64,000 nucleotides of DNA from Nageia nagi (GCA_050084985.1 JBITNC010000001.1:35774001-35838000); one strand, 5' to 3'; positions 43,501-55,539 are shown, numbered from the stretch's first letter. A program made the numbers and translations. Notes: generated from the sequence alone by a model not told the origin.

Positions 43501-45230
43501 AATTGAGAAACTTGGTATATCAACTCATAAATATATCCTATGAGTGCATCAATGCTATGTATCTATGGAGGAGTAGCTCCACCTCCTCTTGCTATGTACC
43601 TATGAAGGAGTAGCTCCACTTCTTCTCACACCTCTAGTACAAGTACCTACCTTAGTCTCCTCACCTTAGCTGTTATTCCTCTACCTCATCCACCACCTAC
43701 TCCTCCCCCTTATCCTCCTCCTTGATTGCTAGCTTCTCAACCTCCTCCTCAACCTTGATAGCCATCCTAGGCTCACCTACTCACTAGTGTACTCAACACC
43801 TCATGCATCACTATATTAGCCTCTAGCTCCACCTACCACTAGGCATCAAAAGCCTTAGTCACACCCACATCATCAACACATGCATCCTCTACTAGGGGTT
43901 CCTCTAGTGTGAGATCTAGCTTTGCATAAACTAGGGGATGAACCACCTCAACTGATAGCTTAACCTCTCTTAAAAAATGTAAAGGTACCAGTGGAACATC
44001 CTCCTCTAAACCAAATTGACAATGCATATGCTCAAAGTAGAAATACTCTAAAAACTTAGTTTATAAACCACTAAGAACTCAAGCTAATGGGATAAGCTAT
44101 GTGGGTATCAAAACCAGGAACTGGAAGCCCTAAAGGATGAGCTACATGGTTATGCTCATAGGTCCATGCTTGAAGAGTAATATTAACTAATAATGAGGCT
44201 CTATGGATTAAAGAATAAAATAATAACTCTTGATAGATTTGGGCTAACAATGTGGGAGCCCAATCATATAGTATCCCTTACTACAGTATATCAGCCACTA
44301 CATGCAATAAAGACTAAGGAAACCTTCCATTGCTAGTATCTAGAAGAGCATAATATTGGATGAGCCCCATAAAATAAAAGGCTCTAAGAAGACCCTGATA
44401 ATTATTCTTCCAATACCTAAAGTATGGAAGACCTCTAGAAAATATCTCACCCATAACTCCATTAATTGCACCTACCCCTTAGACTAATACAATATTGATA
44501 TGCATTAAATCTTGATTTAATGCATGTTAAATTTGCTAACTTTGAATAGGTAAATGATATAAATGATGGATATCCTCCACTATGATAGTCATCTCCCCCA
44601 TAGTAAGATGGAATGTACTAATTGAAGAATCCCATCTCTCTAACAAGGTTGCCAATAATGGATAATCTCAATGAATATGACCCATGTGGGGCCTAGCTCC
44701 AAATCCAATAGCATGAAGAAAATTTTGATCCTTAATAGTCAATAAAACATGACCATCCTCAAGTATTTGAGGATATCTACCTCTAGGCTTGAATACATCA
44801 CAAACCTAATAATAATTAATAATAATATAAGTAAAAAAAAAATTAACTTAAAGAAAAACATCGATGATCAGTTGATTAGGTTATATAATCATTGGCATTT
44901 GATACTCAAATATCAATGACCCTGAAATCCTTTAGCTTTGGCTGAAAATCACATTCAGGTATTAAAATTTTATAAAATAATTATTAAATAAAGCCTAAAT
45001 ACAAAATCTAAGAGGTTAAAAGGTTCCTTAGAAATATTCCTAAGTGTTTTATAATTTTTATTTTATATTTTAATTGTTTAATTTAATGCATTAAGCAAAA
45101 AGCTTAAAAGAGGGTTTTCAAATCTACCTCCTCCCTCATTGGCCTCTTGCATGGTGTTGAGCATCCTCATGGTGGCATCCTAGCTCCAATCAATAGTAAA
45201 AGGGTATAATGTGGGGTCAAATACAAAATT
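43500..45230 (-). pseudogene. element B plant mobile domain (PMD) gene relic, antisense to the element
   Basis: Read on the minus strand. After an acceptor-like TTATTATTAG at about 44820 the frame gives DVFKPRGRYPQILEDGHVLL, FLHAIGFGARPHMGHI, YPLLATLLERWDSSISTFHL, TMGEMTIIVEDIHHLYHLPI, then YWKNNYQGLLRAFYF, ALLDTSNGRFPQSLLHVVAD, YDWAPTLLAQIYQELLF and LQAWTYEHNHVAHPLGLP. These are PMD landmarks, as in element E, but this copy is clearly different. The tail (43839-44027 and down to 43500) is acidic, then glycine-rich, ending with IHSIDALIGYIYELIYQVSQ. A possible first exon lies at about 45130-45230 (MRMLNTMQEANEGG). Stops are few. Confidence 0.75.
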
Positions 45231-46279
45231 TGTGGGATAGGGGGCAATAGAGCTCTAACTTAGCATAAAAGATAAATAAGAAAGTGACAGCTAGACCTTT
45301 TTCTTTTTAACCCTTCATGCAATCAAACATTAGGGATTTATGATTGAAAATCGATGACCAAAAAAAAACCTTAAAAACTAAAAATTAAGAAATTTTTGAA
45401 ATATATTAACAATTCTTTAGACCCAATTAGGTTTATGATTAACTATAAATGTTGATGAGAAGATTTAACATAAAATAGGATAGTTAAAATCATCTATAAA
45501 GCCTTGTATATATCTTTTGAAACAACCAACAACAATTCAACCAAGAAACAAAAATATATGTAAAAACTTAAGCTATGTTTTTGAATCTTGACAAGACATG
45601 TACATTTAAAAATTGCTCACATCAAAAATATTATAAAAATATCAAAAATAATATAACAATTAAAAAATTCTAGAAATTAATATATCCATAAAACTCTAAA
45701 AAACTAAAAAATATGTCAAAGACAAAATAAAAACAAGTTTTTTGCTTGTTGACTTGGTCCGTTTCAAAATATTTGGAAAAAATTAAAACTCTTGAGTAAT
45801 TTTGAATTCAAAAAATTACCCTTCTTTTAATAGAAAAAAGGATAGGTTTTGGATATGACAAATAATTGGATGAACGTTTGTGAAATATCATCAATTAACC
45901 CACCTACTAGGATAAAAGTAGAATCATTAAAGTTTTTGTATCTATAAGGGAGCTTCTTTATCACATTTTAGCTATAGCATATGTTTTATGGTGAATAATT
46001 TATCTATATCTTACCAACATAGCATAATAGTATAGTGATAACTGTCTAAGTTACTCTTTGCAATACAATCTCGATTGCTTTCAAAACATGTCAAACATAA
46101 GAAAAAAAAATGGATTTAGTTGTAATTCACACACTCAAATTTAGCTTATTCATAATGAATGAGTTAATTTAAAGTATTGACATAAGGTCATGAACAAAAC
46201 CCTAAGACTTGATTGCACTTCCTCTTAGATAGGCTTAGTATTTTGAAATAATCCCCACCTATAAAAAGTTGGATATTTC
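45231..46279. other. element B sequence between antisense PMD gene and polypurine tract
   Basis: AT-rich, no gene. It probably includes the promoter of the antisense PMD gene, but I see no convincing TATA or splice donor. Confidence 0.3.
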
Positions 46280-46294
46280 AAAAAAGGGGCAAAA
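46280..46294 (+). promoter_or_regulatory. element B polypurine tract
   Basis: AAAAAAGGGGCAAAA lies immediately before the 3' LTR start TGTAGACACC. Its position and composition are those of the plus-strand primer site of LTR retrotransposons. Confidence 0.8.
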
Positions 46295-47133
46295 TGTAGA
46301 CACCTAAAAATGATCCCTCTTTCAAACAAATGAAATAAGGGGATAAAAATTTAAGTAAATAATAAAGTTTTCTAGAAACTTATTAATCACTTATGACCTA
46401 GTATAATCATTGGTGATCCATCCTGATCATCGATGCCCAACCCAAAATTGTAAGCGATCTTGCAAATAGAAAAATCAAAAGAAAATTAGAAAACTTAGGG
46501 CACCCATGGAAACAAACTAGCGGATCAAGAATGAGTCATCCTTGATCCTCTTCCTCCCCTACATGGATAAAACCTATGATAAGGCTAGATGAGATTTTTA
46601 ATCTAACCCTTGCCTCCAAACTAGCAACTTTAGCCACCTTTGAAAATCTATAAATTAAACCTCCCCAAGGAGAAAAAAGAGAGAAGATTGAATGCAACCT
46701 TATGCTATTAGACTATATCTAAATTTTTGAGTTTATTTAATTTACTATTTTTAATTACATCCATGTTCATTTACATTTATTATATTTGATTTTATAGCAT
46801 GAGTAGGTATATTTTGATGTGTTGTTTGTTTATGTATATGCAATATTTATAGGAACAACAACTAATTTGAACAAAGAAGAGCCAAGGAGTCAATAAGAAA
46901 TAAGTAATTAGTATTATTCTCTTTCTTCTATAGGTTTCATAAACATCACTTAAAGCTTGTAGACAATGACAAAAAAGGCCTCCAAGAGGCCCATATCATC
47001 TATTGTACTTAAGCCCTCCATGTGAGGCAAAATCTAATCAAAATTGAGGTTTATACTAGAGATCAATAAAGCATTTTGTTGGTTGTATCATCTCTTGTTT
47101 TGCATTCTTGTAGGGCTATTTTTTGGGTAAAAA
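46295..47133 (+). repeat. element B 3' LTR
   Basis: 839 bp, alignable along its whole length with 6828-7665. Starts TGTAGACACC and ends GGGTAAAAA, the final CA having changed. CTTGG follows at 47134-47138. Confidence 0.9.
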
Positions 47134-47335
47134 CTTGGTATTATAAGAGAATATCAATAAGATAGCTACAAATGATGAAGTAAAGGGAAAGTTTGAACCA
47201 AATTTGTTAGGATCATATGTTGTAGTTGAAGCTATATGATCATGAGCTTACAAACTATTTTTAATGGATGGAAAAGAGGAACCAAAAACCTTTAATTCCA
47301 TGCACCTCTAACACTTTAATGTGTAATACAACAAC
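47134..47335 (+). pseudogene. element A integrase relic, C-terminal end
   Basis: Immediately after element B the integrase barrel of element A resumes in the frame left at 6827. It shows VKGKFEPNLLGSYVVVEA, then AYKLFLMDGKEEPKTFNSMH and a decayed L-x-H-F-N-V end. This is the usual G-K-F-x-P-N-W-x-G-P-Y-V-V...A-Y-x-L...N-x-x-H-L-K pattern of plant gypsy integrases, with the W changed. Element D shows its counterpart at 53694-53915. Confidence 0.85.
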
Positions 47336-47950
47336 TTCATACCTCACACATCATAATGCAAATTTATGAGGTACTTTTAAATTACTTTGTGTTTTAATTT
47401 TTGTGTTTCTTCCTAATTATTTCACTACATTTATGTTGTTCCTCTACTTCTATGATGTCCATGTTGTCTCTTTTTAAAAAAAATAAGAATAAAATTTTAT
47501 TTATGAAAATCAACTTGTTAGAAAGGTTAAGAGCACAATATGGTTACAAGTGTGAGAGAATATTTTAGGGTAAGGGAAGATATTATTTAAAGGTAAGTAT
47601 TTCAAGTCATTCTACATATATTTTTGGTCTTCATATATCAACACCTTGGGGTTTCTCTTGCCATAGAAGTTCTAGGGTAGTTACAACTTCTATTAGATAC
47701 TTCAAACACACCCTTTATTGTTTCACTCTTAGCAGCTAATTAGAGATAGGGTTTATTAGTCGAACATGGTAGAAAGGTTCTAATGCTAGGTATGAAATGG
47801 GACCTAGCCTGATGGAAAAATAATCAATGATGGAATTAGTTTAAAAATTCCATAAGACATAATTTTGCAACCATAAGAGCTTGTTCACTTTAATATAATC
47901 AAGAAAATTCATGGTACAAAACTAAACATCAACTTGATCTAGGAGTGGAT
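47336..47950. other. unassigned sequence after element A integrase
   Basis: No family signature. It may be the 3' untranslated part of element A followed by the start of a LINE. Confidence 0.3.
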
Positions 47951-47954
47951 TCAC

Positions 47955-48450
47955 CTCTGATGAAAATTCAATAATGGGGTTATAGTAGTGGTAATATTGA
48001 ATAACTTCATCTTATTAATCTTTGTATCTAATGAAGATAGAGACCAAATTATAAGCAAACCATGGTTCTTTAGAAATAGGGGACTATTATTGGGGAAATT
48101 GAAACCAAGATTTGATCTTGATAAGTTCCAAATTATGAAGATTCTAATATGGGTCACTCTCCTAAAATTATTGATCAAATTTTGGAACTTGAGAGTTTTC
48201 AAAGGAATTATGAATTACTTTAAAACTTTCATGGCCCTAGATGATGAAGGCTTACTCTAAAATAATTAAAGCCAAAATGTATGTAATGATAAAATTTTGC
48301 ATCAAACCTCATACTATTATCACCCTATAATAAAAATTGGGATAGCACATTAAAGATTTTTGTTATGAGAGAAATAATTACCTTTATTCAATTTGCACTC
48401 AGTTGGGGCACAATGAACTTTCATAACCATTCAAGGTCATCATAATTAGA
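47955..48450 (+). pseudogene. LINE ORF1 relic (DUF4283 plus zinc knuckle)
   Basis: The 90-codon open stretch at 47988-48260 reads FVSNEDRDQIISKPWFFRNR, GLLLGKLKPRFDLDKFQIMK, IWVTLLKLLIKFWNLRVFKG and FMALDDEGLL. This fits DUF4283, the N-terminal domain of plant LINE ORF1 proteins. About 100 bp on (48375-48440) a decayed zinc knuckle, I-C-T-Q-L-G-H-N-E-L-S, lies where the CCHC segment normally follows. No ORF2 follows on this strand, so it is a fragment. The antisense frame at 47951-48202 is a shadow. Confidence 0.65.
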
Positions 48451-49810
48451 TCCAAAAAAATATATATGGAGGCCTAAATAAAAATTAGATATATTAGAAT
48501 ACTCAAAAGCAAAATAACCTAAATAGAAATAAACATTTTTAAGCCTATTTCCAACATAAAGGAGAGCATCAAATATGTGGGAGTCTTGAATGATAAAAAA
48601 AACTTGAGGAAGATACTTTGGGAAAGATTGATAGTGTAGATAAGAAGAAACAAATACCAAATAAGAAGGTGAAAGAGGTAAGAAGTTTTAGGTGAGACAC
48701 GGGATAAGAAGGTAGATCATAGAATCACTCGTAGCACATCTCAAAATTTGGACATAGATCAAAGACATGTAGGATAGCCAAATGAAGGAGAACTCAGAGA
48801 GAAGTAGATAGTGAAAGAAATAGTGGATGGAAAATAAACAACACTCAAGATGTTTGGGTGAGGTTTCCTAATTAAACCTAGAAAGCTATGAAAGTAACTA
48901 AAAACTTAGGAAGGATACACTACATTATTTATAGATGTTTTAGATGTAATGTTCTATACTTAGAGTTTTAATTTTTAGAAAGACTTTGGTATGTAACTAG
49001 AATCCAGGTTATGTATGTCCATAATTTTTACATGCTAAACTTGTATAAAATAATTAAGAATAGGATGGAATGTTTGATATTTATTTTAATAAGTTGGGTT
49101 CCTATCTAAAAACCCCTTAATTTTACCCTTACTAAAAAAATTATTTTGATGGGGAAAATAGGGCAAAAAAAAAGGGTTATGCTTATAGCCATAAAAGCAT
49201 AATATCTACAAACTAAGGACATAAAATACTAGGTCATCAATGGCCATCGATATGGCTAGTGAGATTTCACTCATTTAAATGAAAATTGGTGATACAAGTG
49301 TTAGTGGGGATGTTCACATTGATTCATACTCAATGGATAATGCACCTTACTATGTATCCACACTTGTATGTTCTACATCATCATTAGAGAAGTCTAGAGA
49401 AAAATATCATAAAAAAGTACCAATAGATTCATACCATCCACACTATTAGAAGCACTACATCCAAAGCATAAACATGATTCATTATTCATCCAATGATATT
49501 ATAATTCCTTTACATCACTAAAAAATCTCTAGAACACCCATGATCACTAGAGTCCCTAGTATCAGATATGAAGGAGCTTCCATATTTATTCTTGCTCATC
49601 ACATGAGGCAAGGATGCTAATTTTTTAGAACATTTTATCTTAGTTACCCCATCCATGGAGCTTTTCTATGGAAATCAAGCTAAAAGGGGGAAATGAAGGA
49701 GCTTCACCTAGGGTTCATGCTATTATACAAGAGTTCAAATTTTTTTAAAAAATTCTTTCTCTCTTCTTCTTCTTTGAATATGTAATTCTATTTTTTTTCC
49801 AGTAAACCTC
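48451..49810. other. unassigned sequence right of LINE ORF1
   Basis: Probably more LINE ORF1 tail or the element A 3' region. The piece around 49285-49480 is coding-like (ISLIQMKIGDTSVSGDVHI-type with restored glutamine, then DSYSMDNAPYYVSTL) but unrecognised. The minus-strand frame at 48421-48660 has no family match. Confidence 0.3.
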
Positions 49811-49850
49811 TAAATAGGGGGAAAATGTAGACACATAAATATATTTTTTA
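49811..49850 (+). repeat. lone LTR edge with polypurine tract (possible 3' LTR of element A)
   Basis: TAAATAGGGGGAAAA (49811-49825) is followed by TGTAGACACATAAATA at 49826. This copies the layout of element B (AAAAAAGGGGCAAAA then TGTAGACACC). It could be the 3' LTR start of element A, which is expected to the right of 47335. There is no second copy in the window, so the right end is unknown. Confidence 0.45.
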
Positions 49851-52048
49851 ATAAAATATACATATTTTAGGTATCAAATATGTAAAGAATATAAAAGTAT
49901 TGAAAAGGTCAAAAAGAGCATTGTAATCAATGTAATTAGTGCAAATGCCAAGAAAAGCATCATAATCTATGTAATACATGTAAATATTAAGAAAATTAAA
50001 GAACCAATATGTTTTTATAAAAGAATATACAAACCAAATAATTCCCTATTAGATAATCAAATATCATATATTTTGACTCATGAGCATCACATCATCCGAA
50101 TAAGAATGATGTTTTGTAACACCACCTATTTGAAGATATGTTATCCACTCTTTATTGTGCTTCTTATTTCTTAATTTCATCATCATTTATTTATAATTTT
50201 TATAGCATCAAAATCATTAAAAGGATGATCTCATAGCACATACATAGTGGTTTTGGAGTCATAGACCACATATCTTAGCAATGAACCTATTCTTAACATG
50301 ATGCCTTAGATCTAATAAAAGAAGTGTTCAATCATACTACAAATACATAATTATCCTCATTCATATTTTAGTAATTATATTATAGAGAAATAGTGCTTTA
50401 TTTTTTATAATTCATTATTTTCTATCTATAGTGGATGTAACTTACTAGTTGGAGCTAGAGTCCCTAGAGGTAGATGATAAAACTAGAGAAAGATTGGTGA
50501 AGGAAGAATGGCTTGGCTTTCTATAATTATTCTAATAAATAGACTAAAAATTAGCCTTGTATCTAGAAATCTTATGGGTTAAAGTAAAAATATAGGTGGA
50601 TGGGATTTCCTTCACCATTAACCTAATGTTATTATCCATGGTCTCAAGTTTTCTAATAAACAATGATAAGATTATTTTAGAGAAGCATTTGTTGGTATAA
50701 GAGATGCATATATTTAAGGCTAGGAATGATAAGTTATAGAATTTTCAATGAAATATAAACAACTAGTCAATATTTACCAAATGGAAGAATTTAATAAATG
50801 AGGTAATACAATATATAACAATGGATAACTTTTCTCCTCTGATTCATAGTTTTTATTTATCTTTTTCTAATATATTTTATAGAGGAAGAGATATCAATAT
50901 TTTTCATTTATTATTTTAATATATATGAAATACTATTAAGAAAGTTGAAAGAGGTAAATTTGGATAGCCCTAAACATTAGGAACATTTATGTGTTTTGTG
51001 TAACTTTTTAGCTATGGGAAAGAAGAAACCATATATTTAGTTGCTTTTGTATTATAAAGGGTCATTAAATTCTAAAGAAAGGGAAGATGCTTAATAGAAT
51101 GAAGATGTGAATGAGGATTAATATTATGTTATACCCATTTAAAGTATTATCCACCTCATGCTAGAAGGGAATGGAAAAGCAAAGAAGGGGCTTCTTTGTA
51201 ATGGATAGGCCCAACCCTACATTTATCAAAATGGGTTTAGAAGAGAGAGTAAAAGGAACGAAAATAAATAAGTATAGCAAATATATATTTGGATAAGCCT
51301 CTATATCACCCCAAATTGATGAAGAGGAATTTGAATTAAGTGATGGTTTAAGGAAATTTATATTTATGTGTTAGTTTTTAACTATAAAAATAAAGTGGTT
51401 TTTCTTGAGCAACTTAGAAATTTGAATAAGAAATAAAATTTCAAACAATCAACATCAAATAAACCAATCACACAAGGAGAAGAGATAATATTTTCATGTG
51501 GTTTACTTTATGTGAGCTACATCCACTAAGAACCTATCAATCCTTGATTTGACATCAATCAATCAAGTCCTCCAAGAGTCACACTAGTAACATAACCTTG
51601 CTACAACCACTCTTTGGAATATAATAAATCCTCACTACAAAATCTCTCTTAACCTCTCACACAAGAACATTAAATAAATAATACTACAATGCTAAAAAAT
51701 AATACTATAAAAATCACATTAATCTCAATCCAAAAAGCATTATTATAGTTGGGAAACTAACTAAACTTTAACCCCAAAATGGTCGAGGAGTTTGAGGAGT
51801 AACCCCCTATGCCTTATGTAAACCCCAACTAAGCCTTAATTATCAAATTGAGTATGATTTAATTATCCAAATATGGAGTTTAATGCTCCTAATTTTATAA
51901 TTGGTATATTATAGATCAATTCCAATAGCTAATAGTATGGGATAGGACCAAATATTAAGTAACACTTACACTACCACATAACTCCTACCTAGTACATTGA
52001 TTGTTGCTAATTGAATTACTGATACATCATTTGAAAACTAAGATAAAG
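49851..52048. other. possible LTR body, then unassigned sequence with coding-like fragments
   Basis: The first several hundred bases would be LTR if 49826 is an LTR start. From about 50820 to 51180 a plus-strand frame is coding-like (NFSPLIHSFYLSFSNIFYRG, RDINIFHLLF, TLGTFMCFV) and then MDRPNPTFIKMGLEERVKG. I do not recognise it. From 51420 on the sequence has no signature. Confidence 0.3.
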
Positions 52049-52053
52049 ATCCA

Positions 52054-52836
52054 TGTTTACAAATAATAGTGTATTAAAGAATACAAATAACAAAATATCT
52101 ACATTCCCAAAGATACATATATCTATTTGTAAATTTTGAGCTAACAGATAGCAATTTATAACAAGATAAGCTGATATAAAAGATAATGAATAACTAGAAT
52201 TGAAATGGCATTACCAAATAAGATTAAATTTGTGTACTTACCTAATGGAGCATAACTATATGGATGAATTGGAAGATAATGATGAAGCCTCAATAATGAA
52301 TAGAATCTACACCCAAAGTCATGAAGCAATATGATCCAAAAAGAGGGCCATAGGTGATCTATTTTATGCTCGAAAGGAGCATTAACAATCTACTTTCATC
52401 TATAAGGAGCATAAATGGTATTTGTCATTTGTATTCCATTCCAAATCAACTATGTGCCTCCACATTAACTCTTAATTTTCTCAATTTGATACTTAGATAA
52501 GCTTAAAATTGTTAAGATGCTCGCATAAGGAAGTACACAAACCTAGCCTTGAATGGTGATATCAAGAGAACCTAAAGGACTACCATCATCAATACCAAAT
52601 ATGGGATCATGTATCTCTTTGATTTGGACTTACTATTAGATATTATTTATATAGATAATAATATGACCTACTCCTTAGGTCAGCATGTACCTACATAAAT
52701 AAGAATATAGTAAGTTGATAATATATATTGATCATATCCAAAATATCATAAATATTCTTGAACTAGACATATAAGTGCAGGCACATATTTTTTAATGTAT
52801 TAAATTAAATGCATAAATTAATTTTATGAGATAAAA
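52054..52836 (-). repeat. element D 3' LTR
   Basis: 783 bp, alignable with 59649-60436. On the plus strand it starts TGTTTACAAATA. The TATA block is at 52644-52653. Confidence 0.9.
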
Positions 52837-52856
52837 TATGTCCCACTTTAGATGAG
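52837..52856 (-). promoter_or_regulatory. element D polypurine tract
   Basis: CTCATCTAAAGTGGGACATA on the minus strand, directly next to the 3' LTR and nearly identical to that of element E (27487-27506). Confidence 0.65.
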
Positions 52857-53254
52857 AAATTGAAAATCACTAGGTGCATTGAGATTTTTCATTCAAAGTA
52901 TAACTAAGATGTCATACCAATCAAATATTAATAAGTATGGACAAGCATAATACCAACACTAATCAATCTATTTTGATACTAAACTATGATAAATATATAA
53001 GCAATATAAGAAATCATATTGAAAAAAGGTATGAGTTTAAGAAAACCCCCTCATATGACATCCATCATGTTGGCCCTAGTTAGTTTTGATGTGCTCCATG
53101 AGCTTCAATGATAACCTGTAAAAGAAAAAGTTCTAGGGTCCATAACCATCAATCAAGAGGTCATTGATGATAATTACCCATATTTTTGATATATTTTGAT
53201 ATGTGTAGTGCAACCATCTCATGTCATTGATGATTTTATCCATTTATCTTATGG
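52857..53254 (-). other. element D 3' untranslated stretch
   Basis: Shares its first ~180 bp with element E (27507-27660) and has no gene. The rest is AT-rich without signature. Confidence 0.45.
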
Positions 53255-53510
53255 AATTTGAACTTCCTACCAAGAGGCATAATGATAAAGCTAGGAGCTA
53301 AAACTCTACCAAGAGGCATATTACAATAAGGAATAGAGCTAAAACTCTACCAAGAGGCATGATATGATTATGAGAGATAAAACTCTACATCAAGAGGTAG
53401 GGAACTAGGATGATGATATGAGAGCTAAAACTCCTACACCAAGAGGCATGCAAATTTTATAATCTGGGAGCTGAAACTCTGCACCAAGGGGTATCTGATG
53501 ATCTTTGTTT
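53255..53510. repeat. irregular 40-55-bp tandem repeat of element D (same family as E array)
   Basis: Five copies of GAGCTAAAACTCTACCAAGA followed by GGCAT at variable spacing. It corresponds to the array at 27881-28266 in element E but is shorter and less regular. Confidence 0.7.
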
Positions 53511-53693
53511 TTGTTATTTCTAATTGTACAATAGGACTATGGGTGGTGCTTTTTTGCTAAAATAGAGCATTATTACTCCTCTTATGATACTAAAATGACC
53601 TTTTGTTTTTAGATTTTTGTGCCATCTATTCCATGCTTATCCCTATAATAACATTTTTACAAAAATAGATGAACAGGATGACCCATAGGTCAC

Positions 53694-55010
53694 CTAGATG
53701 TGATACCTCTTTAAGTGCCTAGCATTGATAGGCTTTTTGATAACCTCTCCATACAATGTAGATAATCTATATGTAGCTCTAGCAAAGACCTCAATGATGA
53801 TATATGGGACAACCCAATTTGGCTCAAACTTTCCTTTAAGTTCATATTTTGTTGTAGTGTTAGAAACATTCTCTTGGAGAACCATATATCCAACCTCAAA
53901 TGCTTTGGGCACCATTTTCTTTCTATAGGCCCTCTTTATTCTTTGCTAATATGTTTTGATATTCTCTATTGCATTAATTCTTTTTCATCTAATGACTCTA
54001 GCTAATTTAATATTACTTTCCATTGTTGTGGTCCCTTCATGATATCTTTAAGTACAATTCTTAAAGAAGGGATCTCAATTTCAAGTGGAATGACTGTTTC
54101 ATCACCATACATAAGAGAGTATGGAGTTGCACCTATTGCTATTCTTTGAATTTTTCTATATGCCCATAAGGTATATGGTAATTGATCATGCCAATCTCTA
54201 CCATTATTTTTTATAGTTTTTGCCAATATCTTCTTGATTGTTTTATTTGTTGCTTCAGCTTGTCCATTCCCTTGGGGATAGTAAAAACTAAATAAAATCA
54301 TTGTTCAACCTTCATATTTTTACAAAATTCTCTAATATCTTTCCTATGAAAATTGCACAATTATCCATGATCAAATTTTGAGGTATTACAAATATGCAAA
54401 TGATATATTCCTTGATGAAATTGATAACATGTTTTTGTATAGCTATCTTCAAATAAAATTTCTTCAACCCATTTAGTATAGTATTTGGTGGCAACCAAGA
54501 TAAATTTGTGCCCCTAACTAGATGGAGGATTGATAACACTCATGAAATCCAAATCCATGTTGATAAACACCATGGTGATGTGACATAGTTCAAATCTTGA
54601 GTAGGTGTTAATTCTAAGTGTGCATGCTTTTGACATTGCTCACACTTCTTGACATGTTCATAACAATCATGTTCGATGGTGGGCCACTAATAACCCATCC
54701 TAATCAACTTGCCATAGATTTATCTTCCATTGAAATGACCTCCACATGCCCCTCCATGAGCATGGTCTAATGCTATTTCAATCTTTTCATCATGAAGGCA
54801 TCTCAAAAGAATACCATTAAATGATCTTTTATAAAGTATATCACTAATGATAACATACTTCGTAGCAAGCCTTTTTATCCTAATGTATTCTCTCTTATCA
54901 AGTGTAGCATTAATAAAGTTATCCCTCAAATATCTAAATGTGTGTTGGTACCAAGGACTTACCTCATAACCAACCTTTTGAGCAACATGTACCATTTTCA
55001 AGTCCTCCCC
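53694..55010 (-). pseudogene. element D integrase relic
   Basis: Minus strand. The zinc domain is in the long open frame ending at 54720 (DHAHGGACGGHFNGR) and continues as GKLIRMGY-WPTIEHDCYEHV and CEQCQKHA (54600-54720). The core follows with DLDFMSVINP-type coding, LIMDNCAIFIGK (second D, about 54350) and FYYPQGNGQAEATNKTIKKI (54220-54285, third acidic residue intact). Then ATPYSLMYGDETVIPLEIEI (54075-54135). The C-terminal barrel at 53694-53915 has KGKFEPNWVVPYIIIEV, ATYRLSTLYGEV and PINARHLKRYHI. Several frames stay open for 70-100 codons, so it is younger than A. Confidence 0.88.
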
Positions 55011-55029
55011 AACAATTGATGGAGTTCCC

Positions 55030-55410
55030 AAGTTCTTGATAGTGAAAGTAGTCTCCCTACTTTCTATCTCAATTAGTATAAGTGAAGCTGCACTTGCCAT
55101 TGCATTAGCCAACCTATTATTTTTCCTTGGAATATTTTCTAATTGATACTCTTCTAAACAAGTAAGGAGTTTTGTAATAAGAACTTTATATGGAATAAGC
55201 TTTCCATCCTTGGTGTTATATATCTCATTGACTTGATTCACTATTAGTTGTGAATCCCTATAAATATGCAAATGTGTAATACCAATCTCTATAGTTGCTT
55301 TTAATCCTAATATGAGAGCTTCATATTCTACCATATTATTAGTGCATTCAAATGATAGTTTGTATGGTATGGGAATAACATCATTCTAAGGTGATATCAA
55401 TGGTATTCCC
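55030..55410 (-). pseudogene. element D second RNase H relic (Tat-type)
   Basis: Minus strand, N-terminal part of a 204-codon open frame (54720-55334): EYEALILGLKATIEIGITHL (active-site glutamate), YRDSQLIVNQVNEIYNTK (aspartate), then LENIPRKNNRLANAMASAAS. The domain start with its first aspartate should lie at about 55380-55410 and is decayed. The same frame continues into integrase, as in a pol polyprotein. Well preserved compared with A and B. Confidence 0.82.
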
Positions 55411-55539
55411 AGTCTTGAACCTTGCATACATCATCCATCAAAATACATTTTCCATCATTCTAACACCTTTGAAAGAGGAATATTGACATTCCTATTTTCT
55501 TCAAAATAAGGCCATGGGTGGTCCTATTTTTCACATTCT

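Larger units (their letters stand above)
6828..47133 (+). mobile_element. element B: Tat/Ogre-like LTR retrotransposon, host of element C
   Basis: LTR-bounded element of 40,306 bp including nested C and E; without C it is about 18.4 kb. LTRs are 6828-7665 and 46295-47133, both starting TGTAG(A/G)CACC. The left ends in CA; the right ends in AA, probably a mutated CA. Both are flanked by CTTGG (6823-6827 and 47134-47138). Removing it restores the integrase frame of element A. Internal order: primer site, long leader, gag, protease, linker, RT, RNase H, second RNase H (split by C), integrase, extra sense ORF, antisense PMD gene, polypurine tract. The large size suits Ogre/Tat elements. The LTRs differ at roughly one base in six or seven in the stretches I compared by eye. 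Confidence 0.9.
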
